DNA from: JAGGSN01 sp965603725
GTDB lineage: Bacteria > Zixibacteria > MSB-5A5 > UBA10806 > 4484-95
Direction of reading: 5' to 3'
Assembly (NCBI GenBank): GCA_965603725.1
Contig: CBFDEC010000014.1
Coordinates: 5,421 to 69,420 of the forward strand
Length of the DNA stretch: 64,000 nucleotides
Shown: positions 24,475 to 33,851 of the stretch, piece after piece
How positions within the stretch are numbered: the stretch's first letter is position 1
Layout: every line of letters begins with the position of its first letter
Notes under the pieces: model-generated
Database searches by the model: none
The model's input: only the letters and a program-made list of their open reading frames with translations
Told to the model about the DNA's origin: nothing
Translations under genes and position numbers: made by a program

Positions 24475-25083
24475 ATGCCCAAAACAAAACTGATAATCGC
24501 AACCAACAACCGCGATAAACTTGATGAGATAAAGCATATTCTCGATGACACAGATATCGAAATCCTTTCAGCGGCTGATTTTAAGAATTTCCCTGATGTC
24601 GAAGAAGGCGGGAAGACGCTCAGGGATAACGCTCTTTTGAAAGCCAGGGCCGTCTGGAACAAATATCATCTGCCGTGTATCGCTGATGACACCGGTTTGG
24701 AGGTCGATTGCCTTAATGGCGAACCCGGTGTTTATTCCTCTCGTTATGCCGGAGAAAGCGCCTCCTATGATGACAATTGTAATAAGTTGATACAAGAGGT
24801 AAGAAAAAGTCCGGGTAAAGACAGGTCGGCTCGTTTCCGAACGGTAATGGCTTTTATTGACAGCCAGGGAACCGCTCATATCGCCGATGGCACAATCGAG
24901 GGGCAGATTATTGATGCCAAGCGGGGACGCAACGGCTTTGGCTACGACCCGGTATTATTTGTGCCATCACTGGGAAAGACGCTGGCGGAGCTGACTGCTT
25001 CCGAGAAAAACAAAATCAGCCACCGTCACAATGCATTGATGAATATCCTGCCAATCATTAAAGAGAAGCTGGTCGAACAATAA
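24475..25083 (+). CDS. rdgB: RdgB/HAM1 family non-canonical purine NTP pyrophosphatase
   Basis: This 202-residue enzyme hydrolyses dITP, XTP and similar damaged nucleotides. It shows KLIIATNNRDKLDEI, the substrate-site segments ADDTGLEVD, GVYSSRYAG, NGFGYDPVLF, and the C-terminal ISHRHNAL. I take the ATG at 24475; a TTG at 24454 overlapping the murI stop would add seven residues not usual in the family. It is the last gene of the smpB-amidase-murI-rdgB run. Confidence 0.94.
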   Translation: MPKTKLIIATNNRDKLDEIKHILDDTDIEILSAADFKNFPDVEEGGKTLRDNALLKARAVWNKYHLPCIADDTGLEVDCLNGEPGVYSSRYAGESASYDDNCNKLIQEVRKSPGKDRSARFRTVMAFIDSQGTAHIADGTIEGQIIDAKRGRNGFGYDPVLFVPSLGKTLAELTASEKNKISHRHNALMNILPIIKEKLVEQ

Positions 25084-25347
25084 GTAAGTATTATTGTATA
25101 GCAGGCAGATATTTTCAGAGATGCCGCTGCAATAATTATGCATATTGTCAATAAAATGTTTGAAATAATTGCTGTATTGTTATATCTTATTAATGAGAGA
25201 TATTCTCGCAATCTATCGGTTGGATATTTTGATGAGGCTTTTAAGCGAAAACATTAATCATAGCAGCGGTTTAGCCGAGGACTTTGAATGCATTCTGCTG
25301 GAGTTATATTGTAGATTATAATAGCAGATTAAGGAAGGAAATGAACC

Positions 25348-25434
25348 ATGGCTAAAGCAAAGGACAGACGCAAAAGTCCAAAAAAACCGAAGAAGAAACC
25401 GAAGAAAAAAGCAAAGGACTTAAAGAAACAATAA
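25348..25434 (+). CDS. 28-residue lysine-rich small protein
   Basis: A short frame with AAGGAAGG ten bases before the ATG encodes a 28-residue protein in which about half the residues are lysine or arginine, with three KKP turns (MAKAKDRRKSPKKPKKK opens it). It ends in TAA. The composition recalls ribosome- or nucleic-acid-associated basic peptides, but I recognise no family. It lies alone in the 780-base gap after rdgB. Confidence 0.55.
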   Translation: MAKAKDRRKSPKKPKKKPKKKAKDLKKQ

Positions 25435-25862
25435 TATTATCAGTTTAGTCAAAATATCCGGCGTTAAACCCTAAAAATACGATTATCTAAATGACCTGAA
25501 GTTAACCCGGTGATCTAAACAATTAGATTATATAATCTTGCTATTTGTTTTTCGCATATCTGTTCTAAGCTTCAAGATAAATTGCCAAATATGATCAAGT
25601 TTATCATAGAGCTTTACGGTTTCACATAGCCATTAAAGACATCAGGTTATAATATTTATCCCAGATCTTGCAGTTGAACAATCAAATATAATAAGTAACT
25701 TATTGCAACTCTGCGTGTAGATAAAATGGAAGGACCGGATGATTAATAAATCATGTTGCATATTTTTCGGAAATTAGTATATTAAAAGTAACATATGAAT
25801 CAATTGGATTGTTTGTTAATGAATATTTTAATCGATATTTTAAATCAGGGAGGATAACACTG
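25435..25862. other. Leader region of the large peptidase gene, no gene seen
   Basis: These 428 A+T-rich bases show no long frame, repeat family member or strong hairpin. GGGAGGATAAC at the right end is the ribosome-binding site of the next gene. A promoter must lie here but no near-consensus pair stands out. Confidence 0.4.
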
Positions 25863-28800
25863 ATGAAATATCTCAGCATAGTTGCAGTTTTCCTGCTTTT
25901 TATGGGTTTTAATTCCATGGTCACAGGTCAGGTAATCGCTTTTGATGATGCCTGGGGTGATGAAGGGTTTAACCTGGTTAGTCAGGATGTTTCCGGTGTG
26001 GAAATAGTGTATTCGATTCGTAATATGGCTCTCAACGATATTACCATTGAGGGTGAGAATATGAAAAATATACATATTTCAGGAATTTTTCTGCCCAATG
26101 ACGCCGGCGCTCCAAACCTTCCCGGCAGCGGCCGCTATATAGCCATTCCTGAGGGGGGCCTCGCAAGTGTTCAGGTTTTATCATCAGAAACTGAAGTGTT
26201 TCAAGATATTGACATTGCCCCCGCGCCCCCGCTGCCTCTTGAAACTGATGATTCGCCTCTCGTTTATGAGAAAAATCCCGAGATATATTCACGCAATGCA
26301 TATTATCCCGAAAGCCCGGTTATTTTATCTGAATTGTCCGAAATGCGCGGAGTGGATTATGTGATTTTAGGGATAACGCCTTTTCAGTATAACCCGGCAG
26401 CTCGTGAGCTTGTGGTTTATAAAAACATAAGAGTTCGAGTTAATTTCGAGGGCGGTAATGGCCATTTCGGTGAAGATCGCTTGCGCAGCCATTACTGGGA
26501 ACCTGTGCTTCAAAGCAATCTTTATAACTATGCCTCGCTGCCCGATGTTGATAATAACCTTCCATACATGCAAAATGATCGCGATGAAGGTTTTGAATAT
26601 TTAATTATCATTCCTGATGATTTGATTTTCACAGCCTGGGCTGATACTATCAGAAACTGGCGGACATTACAGGGTATCATGACCGGAGTAGTCACGCTTA
26701 CAGAAATCGGCGGAAACACCGCTGCCCATATTGAGAATTATGTAAATAATGCCTATTATAATTGGGATATTCCACCGGTAGCGGTAATGTTGTTGTCGGA
26801 TTATCCAAGCTCCGGGCGCACTTATGGAATTACCTCACCTCTATGGAACGGCTATTGTGTTTCTGATAATATCTATGCAGATGTTAACAACGACAACCTT
26901 CCAGACATGGCATTTGCCAGAATTACAGCTCAGGATGAGAGCGACCTCTCCAGAATGGTTGGCAAGTTCCTTGATTACGAACGTAACCCGCCAACCGATC
27001 CCGGAGTTTATGATTATCCTATTGTTGCCGGCGGCTGGCAGTTGGAGAGATGGTTTATTCTATGCACTGAAATATGCTGGGGTTATTTGCATAACATACA
27101 TGGCAAGGTCCCGGTCCGTGAATATGCTATTTATGAAATCCCTTATCCCGGCAACCAGTGGTCATCCAATCCAAACACGTACATGCTGATAAATTATTTC
27201 GGTCCAAATGGGCTGGGGTATATTCCGCTGACTCCCTCATATCTGAACGATTGGGGAGGTAATGCATTCAGAGTAAATAATGACATCAACAACGGCGCTT
27301 TTATGCTTCTTCACCGCGACCACGGTAATGAGTACGGCTGGGGAGAGCCCGATTATGACATCGGCGACCTATCCGGACTGAATAATGATACGTATCCTTT
27401 TGTGTTTTCCGTTAACTGCTTAACCGGCAAGTATAATTATTCCAGTGAAACATTCGTCGAGGCTTTTCACCGGATGGAACATGGCGCCCTTGGACTCATC
27501 GGGGCGTCAGAAATATCGTATTCGTTTGTAAACGATACCTATATATTCGGTCTGTTTGATTATCTCTGGCCTGATTTCGATCCCGGTTATGGAGAAGACG
27601 GTTCAGCGACATTAAATCCCTGTTTTGCCAATGCCTCGGGGAAATATTATCTGCAGGTTTCAAACTGGCCCCATAATGCATCCGATAAAACGGTGACTTA
27701 TCATCTGTTCCATCATCATGGAGACGCCTTTATAACCATGTATTCGGAAGTTCCCCAAGACCTGGATATTTTGCATGCTCCTGTGTTATTTGCAGAATTT
27801 ACCGAATTTACGGTGAATGCCGATCCTGGAGCATTAATTGCGCTTACAGTCGATGGTGAAATTATTGGAGTCGCCGAGGGCACTGGAAATCCGGTGGCTA
27901 TACCGATTGAACCGCAGATGCCAAACAATACCATGCTGATAACGGTTACCAAACCAAACTATTATCGATACAGCGTGGAGGTGGATATAATTCCGCCGGA
28001 AGGTTATGGAATTGTCGAGGGGTATGTGACCGATCTGGTAACAGATGAAGGACTGCAGGGGATAGTCACAGTTACAAACAGGGACCCGCAGATCATTGCA
28101 CCCTGCAATGAGGATGGTTATTTCCACGTATATGTTCCTGCGGATACTCTCTGGGATTTCCGTGCCGAATATACATCCGACTATTTGCCGTCGTTTGCTG
28201 CTTTGTCAGTTTCCGAAGATGATACTGTTGCACAGGATTTCCCACTGGAGCCCAAGGTTGAAGTAGTTCTGCGGGCATCTTTCGGTAATCCCGAAGATAT
28301 TGCTTATCGCACTTTTTATTTTAAGGGCAGTTGGAATGATGATGGCTTTTATGACACAACCTGGACAGAGACGTTCATACCGATGAGCGATGACGGTGTA
28401 ACTCCCGATGAAACTGCCGGCGATGGCATATTTACCGGTTCTGTTAAACTGGCAACCGACCTGGCTAATACCTACCAATGGGCGATATATTCCGAGGATT
28501 ATACCGTTGAAGCGCTGCTCCAGTTAGCAGGCGGTTTTGATATACTAGATCCGGCTGAACCACCCGAAGTACCTGTATTTGAGGTGAATCCATCCGGTTC
28601 TGAAAACAACTGGACTTTGACAGTTGAAGGCGATAACGAGCTGTTAATAGAGCTTCAGCCAGGATACGAAAATGATGAATTCAGATGGTCGGGCGAGGCT
28701 TTATTGAATGCCGGCACTACTTATCATTTCAGGATATACCCGATGCATTTTGATTCGGCTTCCTATGGTCAAGGCGGGGTTGGCGGTCCTGATTTTGCAG

Positions 28801-30485
28801 TAACACCAAACGTAACCGAGGAGTTTGTTTTTATATTCAATGATAATACGGATACCATATTCCTTGATTCAGCGCATCCCTGTCCGCTTAATCTGACAGC
28901 TTCATCAGACATGGATATGAGAATCGAATTAATCTGGGAGGAGCCTCGTATCGACCCTGAATCATATAAAGTTTATCGGGCTGATGAAATATCCGGACAG
29001 TATGTAGAAATAGGAATTGTGCCTTGTACAGAGCTTGGTTTTTCAGATGAAACGGTATCCAACTATCAGGATTATTACTATTATACAACGGCGATTTACA
29101 CCGGTGATGTTGAATCGCTTCCTTCAAATATCGGCGAGGGTTATGCTGTAACTGGCGCTCGGCTGTCGGTTTCGCCGGGTAGTTTTGAGGTTTATGTCAA
29201 TCCCGGTGACAGCCTGAACACAAGCTTATTTATTTCAAATGATGGCGACCTTGAGTTGAATTACGAGATTGCCGCAAGCGAGGCGAGCAGGTTCTGGACG
29301 CCGCCGGTAAGCCAAGTTGATCAGCAAGCTTTCCGATTCAGCAACACTGCCAATGATAAGACCTATGTAAAGGCAGGTCCTAAGAATCCGCCTCAGCTTT
29401 TAGACAGCGGCGGCCCTGATATATTCGGCTATGCCTGGATAGATTCGGATGACCCGGGCGGTCCGGAATTCGATTGGATTGATATTACATCATTCGGCAC
29501 ACCTATAGATTTCGGGGGCGACATCGATGACGGCAACGGCGGGCCGCTTGCTCTCGGATTTACTTTCAGGTTTTATGGCAATGAATTCAGTTCGATTAAT
29601 GTCTGTACCAACGGATGGGCGTCATTTTCAAACAGCACTTCGGTTGAATGGGGAAACCAGTATATACCCAATCCTGAAGAGCCCAACGACATGCTGGCAG
29701 TATTCTATGATGATATGAATTTAGAGCATGGCGGCGATGGCTATTTCTATACTAACAATGCCGACACTGCGATAATTACCTGGGACCACGTCCCCGATTG
29801 GCGTCAGGAAGGTATATTCACATTCCAGATTATCCTGATTGCACCGGAGAAGATAGTCTACCAGTACCTCGATCTGGGGCCGGGGAGAATGGATGAGCAG
29901 TCTATCGGTATCGAAAACGAGGATGGCTCAATCGGCCTGCCGGTCGCCGTTGATCAATCGTATGTCCATGACAGTCTGGCAATCCGGTTTTTCAAAGACT
30001 GGCTCAGGACTTTCCCGAGTACCGGAGTAGTTGCCCCTCAGGCGACAGATACAGTAAATGTATTGTTTGATGCCGCTACTCTTGTGATAGGCGACTACAG
30101 CGGTCTTATTAATATCTCTGGCGGCGACATATACCACAGCGAGGAACCGGTGAGCATCCCGGCGGCAATGCATGTTGCCGATCAGTCCGGCGTAGATGAC
30201 GACATCGTCAACAATCTGCCTGCTATCTTTGCCCTGAATCAGAACTATCCGAACCCATTCAATCCGGTTACAACCATAAAATACAGCCTGCCGGATGCGT
30301 CTGATGTGAGCCTTGATATTTACGATATCCTTGGCCGCAAAGTCATAACGCTTGTCGATGAGTACCAGCCGGCGGGTTATCATCAGGCTGTATGGAACGC
30401 CGATCAATACGCCACGGGCATGTATTTCTATAAAATCAAGGCGGGTGATTTTACCAAGACGAAGAAGATGCTGTTGCTGAAATAA
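25863..30485 (+). CDS. Giant secreted C25 (gingipain-like) cysteine peptidase with T9SS-type sorting tail
   Basis: This 1540-residue protein starts with a signal peptide (MKYLSIVAVFLLFMGF...TGQ) and a propeptide-like region to about 230. The C25 catalytic domain follows, with the likely histidine in LLHRDHGNEYGWG (H487) and nucleophile in FSVNCLTGKY (C519), matching the GHG...C arrangement of gingipains. Then come a carboxypeptidase-regulatory-like domain (about 712-795), a fibronectin-III-like domain (1004-1090), a beta-rich domain rich in DDGNGG-type turns, and a sorting domain from about 1449 (NQNYPNPFNPVTT...KKMLLLK). The start at 25863 is set by GGAGGATAACACTG; an upstream ATG at 25809 has no such site. 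It probably works extracellularly as a protease, activated by removal of the propeptide. Confidence 0.88.
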   Translation: MKYLSIVAVFLLFMGFNSMVTGQVIAFDDAWGDEGFNLVSQDVSGVEIVYSIRNMALNDITIEGENMKNIHISGIFLPNDAGAPNLPGSGRYIAIPEGGLASVQVLSSETEVFQDIDIAPAPPLPLETDDSPLVYEKNPEIYSRNAYYPESPVILSELSEMRGVDYVILGITPFQYNPAARELVVYKNIRVRVNFEGGNGHFGEDRLRSHYWEPVLQSNLYNYASLPDVDNNLPYMQNDRDEGFEYLIIIPDDLIFTAWADTIRNWRTLQGIMTGVVTLTEIGGNTAAHIENYVNNAYYNWDIPPVAVMLLSDYPSSGRTYGITSPLWNGYCVSDNIYADVNNDNLPDMAFARITAQDESDLSRMVGKFLDYERNPPTDPGVYDYPIVAGGWQLERWFILCTEICWGYLHNIHGKVPVREYAIYEIPYPGNQWSSNPNTYMLINYFGPNGLGYIPLTPSYLNDWGGNAFRVNNDINNGAFMLLHRDHGNEYGWGEPDYDIGDLSGLNNDTYPFVFSVNCLTGKYNYSSETFVEAFHRMEHGALGLIGASEISYSFVNDTYIFGLFDYLWPDFDPGYGEDGSATLNPCFANASGKYYLQVSNWPHNASDKTVTYHLFHHHGDAFITMYSEVPQDLDILHAPVLFAEFTEFTVNADPGALIALTVDGEIIGVAEGTGNPVAIPIEPQMPNNTMLITVTKPNYYRYSVEVDIIPPEGYGIVEGYVTDLVTDEGLQGIVTVTNRDPQIIAPCNEDGYFHVYVPADTLWDFRAEYTSDYLPSFAALSVSEDDTVAQDFPLEPKVEVVLRASFGNPEDIAYRTFYFKGSWNDDGFYDTTWTETFIPMSDDGVTPDETAGDGIFTGSVKLATDLANTYQWAIYSEDYTVEALLQLAGGFDILDPAEPPEVPVFEVNPSGSENNWTLTVEGDNELLIELQPGYENDEFRWSGEALLNAGTTYHFRIYPMHFDSASYGQGGVGGPDFAVTPNVTEEFVFIFNDNTDTIFLDSAHPCPLNLTASSDMDMRIELIWEEPRIDPESYKVYRADEISGQYVEIGIVPCTELGFSDETVSNYQDYYYYTTAIYTGDVESLPSNIGEGYAVTGARLSVSPGSFEVYVNPGDSLNTSLFISNDGDLELNYEIAASEASRFWTPPVSQVDQQAFRFSNTANDKTYVKAGPKNPPQLLDSGGPDIFGYAWIDSDDPGGPEFDWIDITSFGTPIDFGGDIDDGNGGPLALGFTFRFYGNEFSSINVCTNGWASFSNSTSVEWGNQYIPNPEEPNDMLAVFYDDMNLEHGGDGYFYTNNADTAIITWDHVPDWRQEGIFTFQIILIAPEKIVYQYLDLGPGRMDEQSIGIENEDGSIGLPVAVDQSYVHDSLAIRFFKDWLRTFPSTGVVAPQATDTVNVLFDAATLVIGDYSGLINISGGDIYHSEEPVSIPAAMHVADQSGVDDDIVNNLPAIFALNQNYPNPFNPVTTIKYSLPDASDVSLDIYDILGRKVITLVDEYQPAGYHQAVWNADQYATGMYFYKIKAGDFTKTKKMLLLK

Positions 30486-30494
30486 AAATATTTA

Positions 30495-30523
30495 TTGACA
30501 TTTTGCGATGGATAAGTCATAAA
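30495..30523 (+). promoter_or_regulatory. Sigma70-type promoter of the lipoprotein gene
   Basis: TTGACA (30495-30500), a 17-base spacer and CATAAA (30518-30523) lie 48 bases before the ATG at 30571. The -35 is perfect; the -10 is moderate. Confidence 0.55.
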
Positions 30524-30570
30524 TGTTTTTAAGATATACAACTGGATAATCTTTTAAAAGGAGAAAGAAA

Positions 30571-31065
30571 ATGAAAAAATTAACTCTTCGATTTTCCGCT
30601 TTTCTTTTAATTCTCTTGCTGTGTTTTACTTTGAACTGCACACAGCAGGGCGAAAAAGCAGATGTCGAAGCCGACATCGCTGCGATCAACGAACTTCTCA
30701 ACCAGTATGCTTCCAGTATTAATGCAGGTGATACAGACCTATGGATTTCTCTGTGGGCTGATGATGGGATACAGATGCCGCCGGACAATCCTGCTGTCAT
30801 CGGAAAAGAGAATATTAAGGCAGGCCTGCAATCTTCTTTCGATCTTTTCAACTGGAAGATGACTATCGATGATGAAGAAATTAAGGTAGCAGGAGATTGG
30901 GCTTTTGATCGAGGCAATTACACATACACACTGACTCCCAAGGAAGAGGGTAAGACTATTAAAGGTAGCGGAAAATATCTGTCCATCCTGGCAAAACAAG
31001 CCGATGGTTCCTGGAAATTGGCCCGTGACTGCTTCAATAATAATGCACCGCCAATAGTGGAGTAA
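30571..31065 (+). CDS. Lipoprotein with NTF2-like (SnoaL/DUF4440) domain
   Basis: This 164-residue protein has a lipoprotein signal ending FTLNC, then an NTF2-like cone fold: an N-terminal helix (IAAINELLNQYASSINAGD), WISLWADDGIQMPPD, GKENIKAGL, and C-terminal strands (GSGKYLSILAKQADGSWKL). This family is mostly of unknown small-molecule binding function, and no catalytic residues can be assigned. AAAGGAG precedes the ATG, and it has its own promoter. A palindrome-rich gap follows. Confidence 0.85.
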   Translation: MKKLTLRFSAFLLILLLCFTLNCTQQGEKADVEADIAAINELLNQYASSINAGDTDLWISLWADDGIQMPPDNPAVIGKENIKAGLQSSFDLFNWKMTIDDEEIKVAGDWAFDRGNYTYTLTPKEEGKTIKGSGKYLSILAKQADGSWKLARDCFNNNAPPIVE

Positions 31066-31155
31066 CAAGGCAAGCTGGCTATCACAATTTCGAATTTAGG
31101 AGTAGGGCAGGAGTCGCAGACTACTGCCTATTTATTTTAGAGCCGCGCAGAAATC

Positions 31156-31273
31156 GGCATGTCTCGGAAAGACATGCCTTGCTGAAGTGAGGGTGCAGTA
31201 AAGAGTCAGAGAGTAGGCCAAGACTCCTGTGGGCTTGACAATTTGCTATAGTCAGGAGCACAGGACTCCTGAC
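31156..31273. repeat. Palindromes after the NTF2-like gene
   Basis: GGCATGTCT and AGACATGCC form a perfect 9-bp stem at 31156-31178. GTCAGGAGCACAGGACTCCTGAC at 31251-31273 belongs to the GTCAGG family also seen near the transposase. They separate the chromosomal gene from the A+T-rich restriction-modification pair. Confidence 0.75.
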
Positions 31274-31302
31274 CTGCTGACTGTAAATTGCAAAAAGCTG
31301 AA

Positions 31303-32079
31303 TTATCTGTAATTAGAAAAATATTCATCAATTTCATTTCTTAGTTCAATACCCGCTCTTTCAAAGCAATTTAGTAATTCTTCGTAACTGCCTTCACCGC
31401 CTAGAAAATCCCAAAATTCATTCGCAACATACAATTCTTTTTCTAAATCGAGCATTCCTCTTAATGTCCATCGTTGATAAGGTTCCGGTTCATATGGATT
31501 ATAGGGGATAGCGATAGCAGTATTTACTTGAGCTTGAGGATTTTTGGCAAATTCAGCGGCAGCCCACTCCAAAATAGTTCTCTTAAACTCCTTAAAATTG
31601 CCCATATTTGGTTTTGCTGTTTTAATATCGAATAAATAAATGGCACCTTTATTATCTCTTAAAAATATATCTACATTTGTTAATTTGACATTCTGCATCT
31701 TGCCAGTCTGACAGACAGCCCTGATTTTCTCCAACTCAACATCTTTATTGGGAGATTCTTTTACGGTTGTTAAATCATTAATAATATTCTGTATTATTTT
31801 ATAGGCTTCTTCACTAATTCTTTTTTCTACTTTATATTGCCTTGTTGCATCTACAAATCGATGTTTAGCCAACGCAATTGCAGCTGGTTCAAAAATCGAT
31901 GTGCCAAAACTTGTGTTTAGCGAATGGATAAATGAATATAATGCCATTCTATCTTTTCCTAACAAGCGGAAATGAAAAGGCATATTACTGGTTTCTGGAT
32001 TATACTTCTTAAATTTATCTCTGATACATGTCTTAATAACATCTTCAATATAATCTCTTTTATCTTTAGAAAACCGCAT
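31303..32079 (-). CDS. Type II restriction endonuclease (TdeIII-like)
   Basis: This 258-residue protein has a PD-(D/E)xK-type core: VDIFL (D137) followed after 13 residues by FDIKTAKP (D151 and K153). The conserved segment LYSFIHSLNTSFGTSIFEP matches, from memory, the TdeIII/MjaII restriction enzyme family, whose known members cut GGNCC. The site cut here cannot be read from sequence. It lies 4 bases after the methyltransferase gene, with GGTGAGA before the ATG, so the pair is co-transcribed with the methylase first. It is A+T-rich like its partner. Confidence 0.8.
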   Translation of the reverse strand: MRFSKDKRDYIEDVIKTCIRDKFKKYNPETSNMPFHFRLLGKDRMALYSFIHSLNTSFGTSIFEPAAIALAKHRFVDATRQYKVEKRISEEAYKIIQNIINDLTTVKESPNKDVELEKIRAVCQTGKMQNVKLTNVDIFLRDNKGAIYLFDIKTAKPNMGNFKEFKRTILEWAAAEFAKNPQAQVNTAIAIPYNPYEPEPYQRWTLRGMLDLEKELYVANEFWDFLGGEGSYEELLNCFERAGIELRNEIDEYFSNYR

Positions 32080-32083
32080 TGTC

Positions 32084-33682
32084 TCACCTTTGCTTTAAAT
32101 GAAATATTGTCTCCGAATATGCGTTTCTATTTTTTTCCGTACGATTTAAAACCGGTCTCTTATATTTATTAATTACCTGCATTCCGACATTTTCAGCGAT
32201 TCCGGGATATAAATTATACTTGTCATTGGCAACTATAAATATATTAAAATCATCTATTAAAAATCTTTTGCAATTTACAAGCACATCACTAATTTCCTTA
32301 ATATATAAATTTCGCGCTTCTCCTCCCTGTCCCTTTGATAAAGAACCAATTTCCAATTTGTCTCTGCGTTTGAAGCCAAACAGATCATATGAATAAGCAT
32401 GCTGTTCATGATAATCAATTAATCCAACGTATGGAGGACTGGTAAATATTCCATTAATCTTATCGGATTTTGCTTGCTCTGCAAATGCTGCGTTTTTCTT
32501 TTCAAGTTCAGAAAAGATATCAATCGTTTTTGAATCACAATTTAAACAAACTTGATATGTATTTGTACGTAGACTATTGAAAGTCGATAGCCTCCTTAAA
32601 GTATCTTTGCAGTAAGTATCCCACCACCTGGCTATTGTAAACAATGGCTTGCATATTTTTTTATGTTTTGTGCAATAATATGTAGTTATAACGGGTTCTT
32701 TTAAAGTTGCCAGATCGCTATGAGTTGTTGCCCGACAAGAACGCATTGTTCTGCTTAAAATAATCGCTAAAATCTTTTTTATATTTGAATCTCTTTCCTT
32801 TTTAATTTCATTAAACACTAACTTGATTTCATCTTTAATTGGATTTATATACCACATGTCATAAAAATTTCCATTTTGCGATGATTTAAATTCAATTTTA
32901 TATATCTTTTTTAGATTATTATATATTTGCTGAAATTCAAATTCTTTTTGTTTAGAATATTCTCTTTCTTTAATCTCTCCATTTCGAACTCGAAGTTTGA
33001 ATTTAGGACTAGGAAAATATTTTGAATTAAATTTAAATAACTCTTCCAGCAGTTCTTTTTCAAATGCTATGGCAGATGAATTTAATGAATAATTTCTTAG
33101 AACCTTTGTAATTTCTACGATTTTTTTATTTAATTTAATTATATCATATTTCGTTATTTTGGCATTTGATATTAAGGTGTTAAATTCAGATATTTCAATA
33201 CCAATAGCGTGCATTGCAAGTTCATTTGCCTGAACTAGAGTCGTACCGCTGCCGCAAAATGGATCTAAAATAATGTCGCCCTTTTTAAAATAAGCTTTCA
33301 TCTTAAATTCATCAGTATGGCCATCAAGAAAATAATTCACGAGTTGTGGAATAAATTTACCTTTATACGGATGAAGTCGGTGTACATGCTTTGTTGTATC
33401 TTTCTCTCTCAAATAATCAAACGATAAATGCCAATTTAGATCATCTCCTAATTTATTTTTCCAATCAATTTCACGTTTTCCATAATAAGAGTCATAATAT
33501 TTTTGAAGTTCAGATTTGTTAATATATATGAAACCATTAGTTTCAATTTTTCTAATTTTCCCATATTGAACAAGATAAGAGATGTTAGAAAAAGTTACTT
33601 TTTTATTCAGATATTTCCTTGCCCATATTACCGCTTCTTTAATTGTAAATAAATCTTTTTTATCTTTAAAAAGAGTTGTCAT
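32084..33682 (-). CDS. DNA methyltransferase of the restriction-modification pair
   Basis: This 532-residue protein begins with a helix-turn-helix-like domain (about 10-65, FTIKEAVIWARKYL...GFIYINKSELQ). The methylase core carries the AdoMet motif DPFCGSGTT (140-148) and the catalytic TSPPY (414-418). SPPY usually marks N4-cytosine methylation, sometimes N6-adenine. About 270 residues between the motifs probably hold the target recognition domain, and FCGSG precedes SPPY, unlike the usual beta-class order. It would protect the host sites cut by the downstream endonuclease. It is strongly A+T-rich compared with flanking genes, consistent with acquisition. Confidence 0.9.
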   Translation of the reverse strand: MTTLFKDKKDLFTIKEAVIWARKYLNKKVTFSNISYLVQYGKIRKIETNGFIYINKSELQKYYDSYYGKREIDWKNKLGDDLNWHLSFDYLREKDTTKHVHRLHPYKGKFIPQLVNYFLDGHTDEFKMKAYFKKGDIILDPFCGSGTTLVQANELAMHAIGIEISEFNTLISNAKITKYDIIKLNKKIVEITKVLRNYSLNSSAIAFEKELLEELFKFNSKYFPSPKFKLRVRNGEIKEREYSKQKEFEFQQIYNNLKKIYKIEFKSSQNGNFYDMWYINPIKDEIKLVFNEIKKERDSNIKKILAIILSRTMRSCRATTHSDLATLKEPVITTYYCTKHKKICKPLFTIARWWDTYCKDTLRRLSTFNSLRTNTYQVCLNCDSKTIDIFSELEKKNAAFAEQAKSDKINGIFTSPPYVGLIDYHEQHAYSYDLFGFKRRDKLEIGSLSKGQGGEARNLYIKEISDVLVNCKRFLIDDFNIFIVANDKYNLYPGIAENVGMQVINKYKRPVLNRTEKNRNAYSETIFHLKQR

Positions 33683-33851
33683 AAATTATCCCTGCAATTG
33701 TACACGAGCCTCAATTATTTCTAAAGCACGCCATTTCCTAACAAAACTAAAACTATATTAAAACAAATTAAAAGTAAATATAAAATATCGTGCTGTCAGA
33801 TGCCTCATGTAACAGCCTTTTCATAGGTGAGGAATATAACATTACTAACTA

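Noticed and set aside
25193..25321. 42-codon frame upstream of the lysine-rich small protein
   Set aside because: No ribosome-binding site before the ATG and no recognisable features; possible but not supported.
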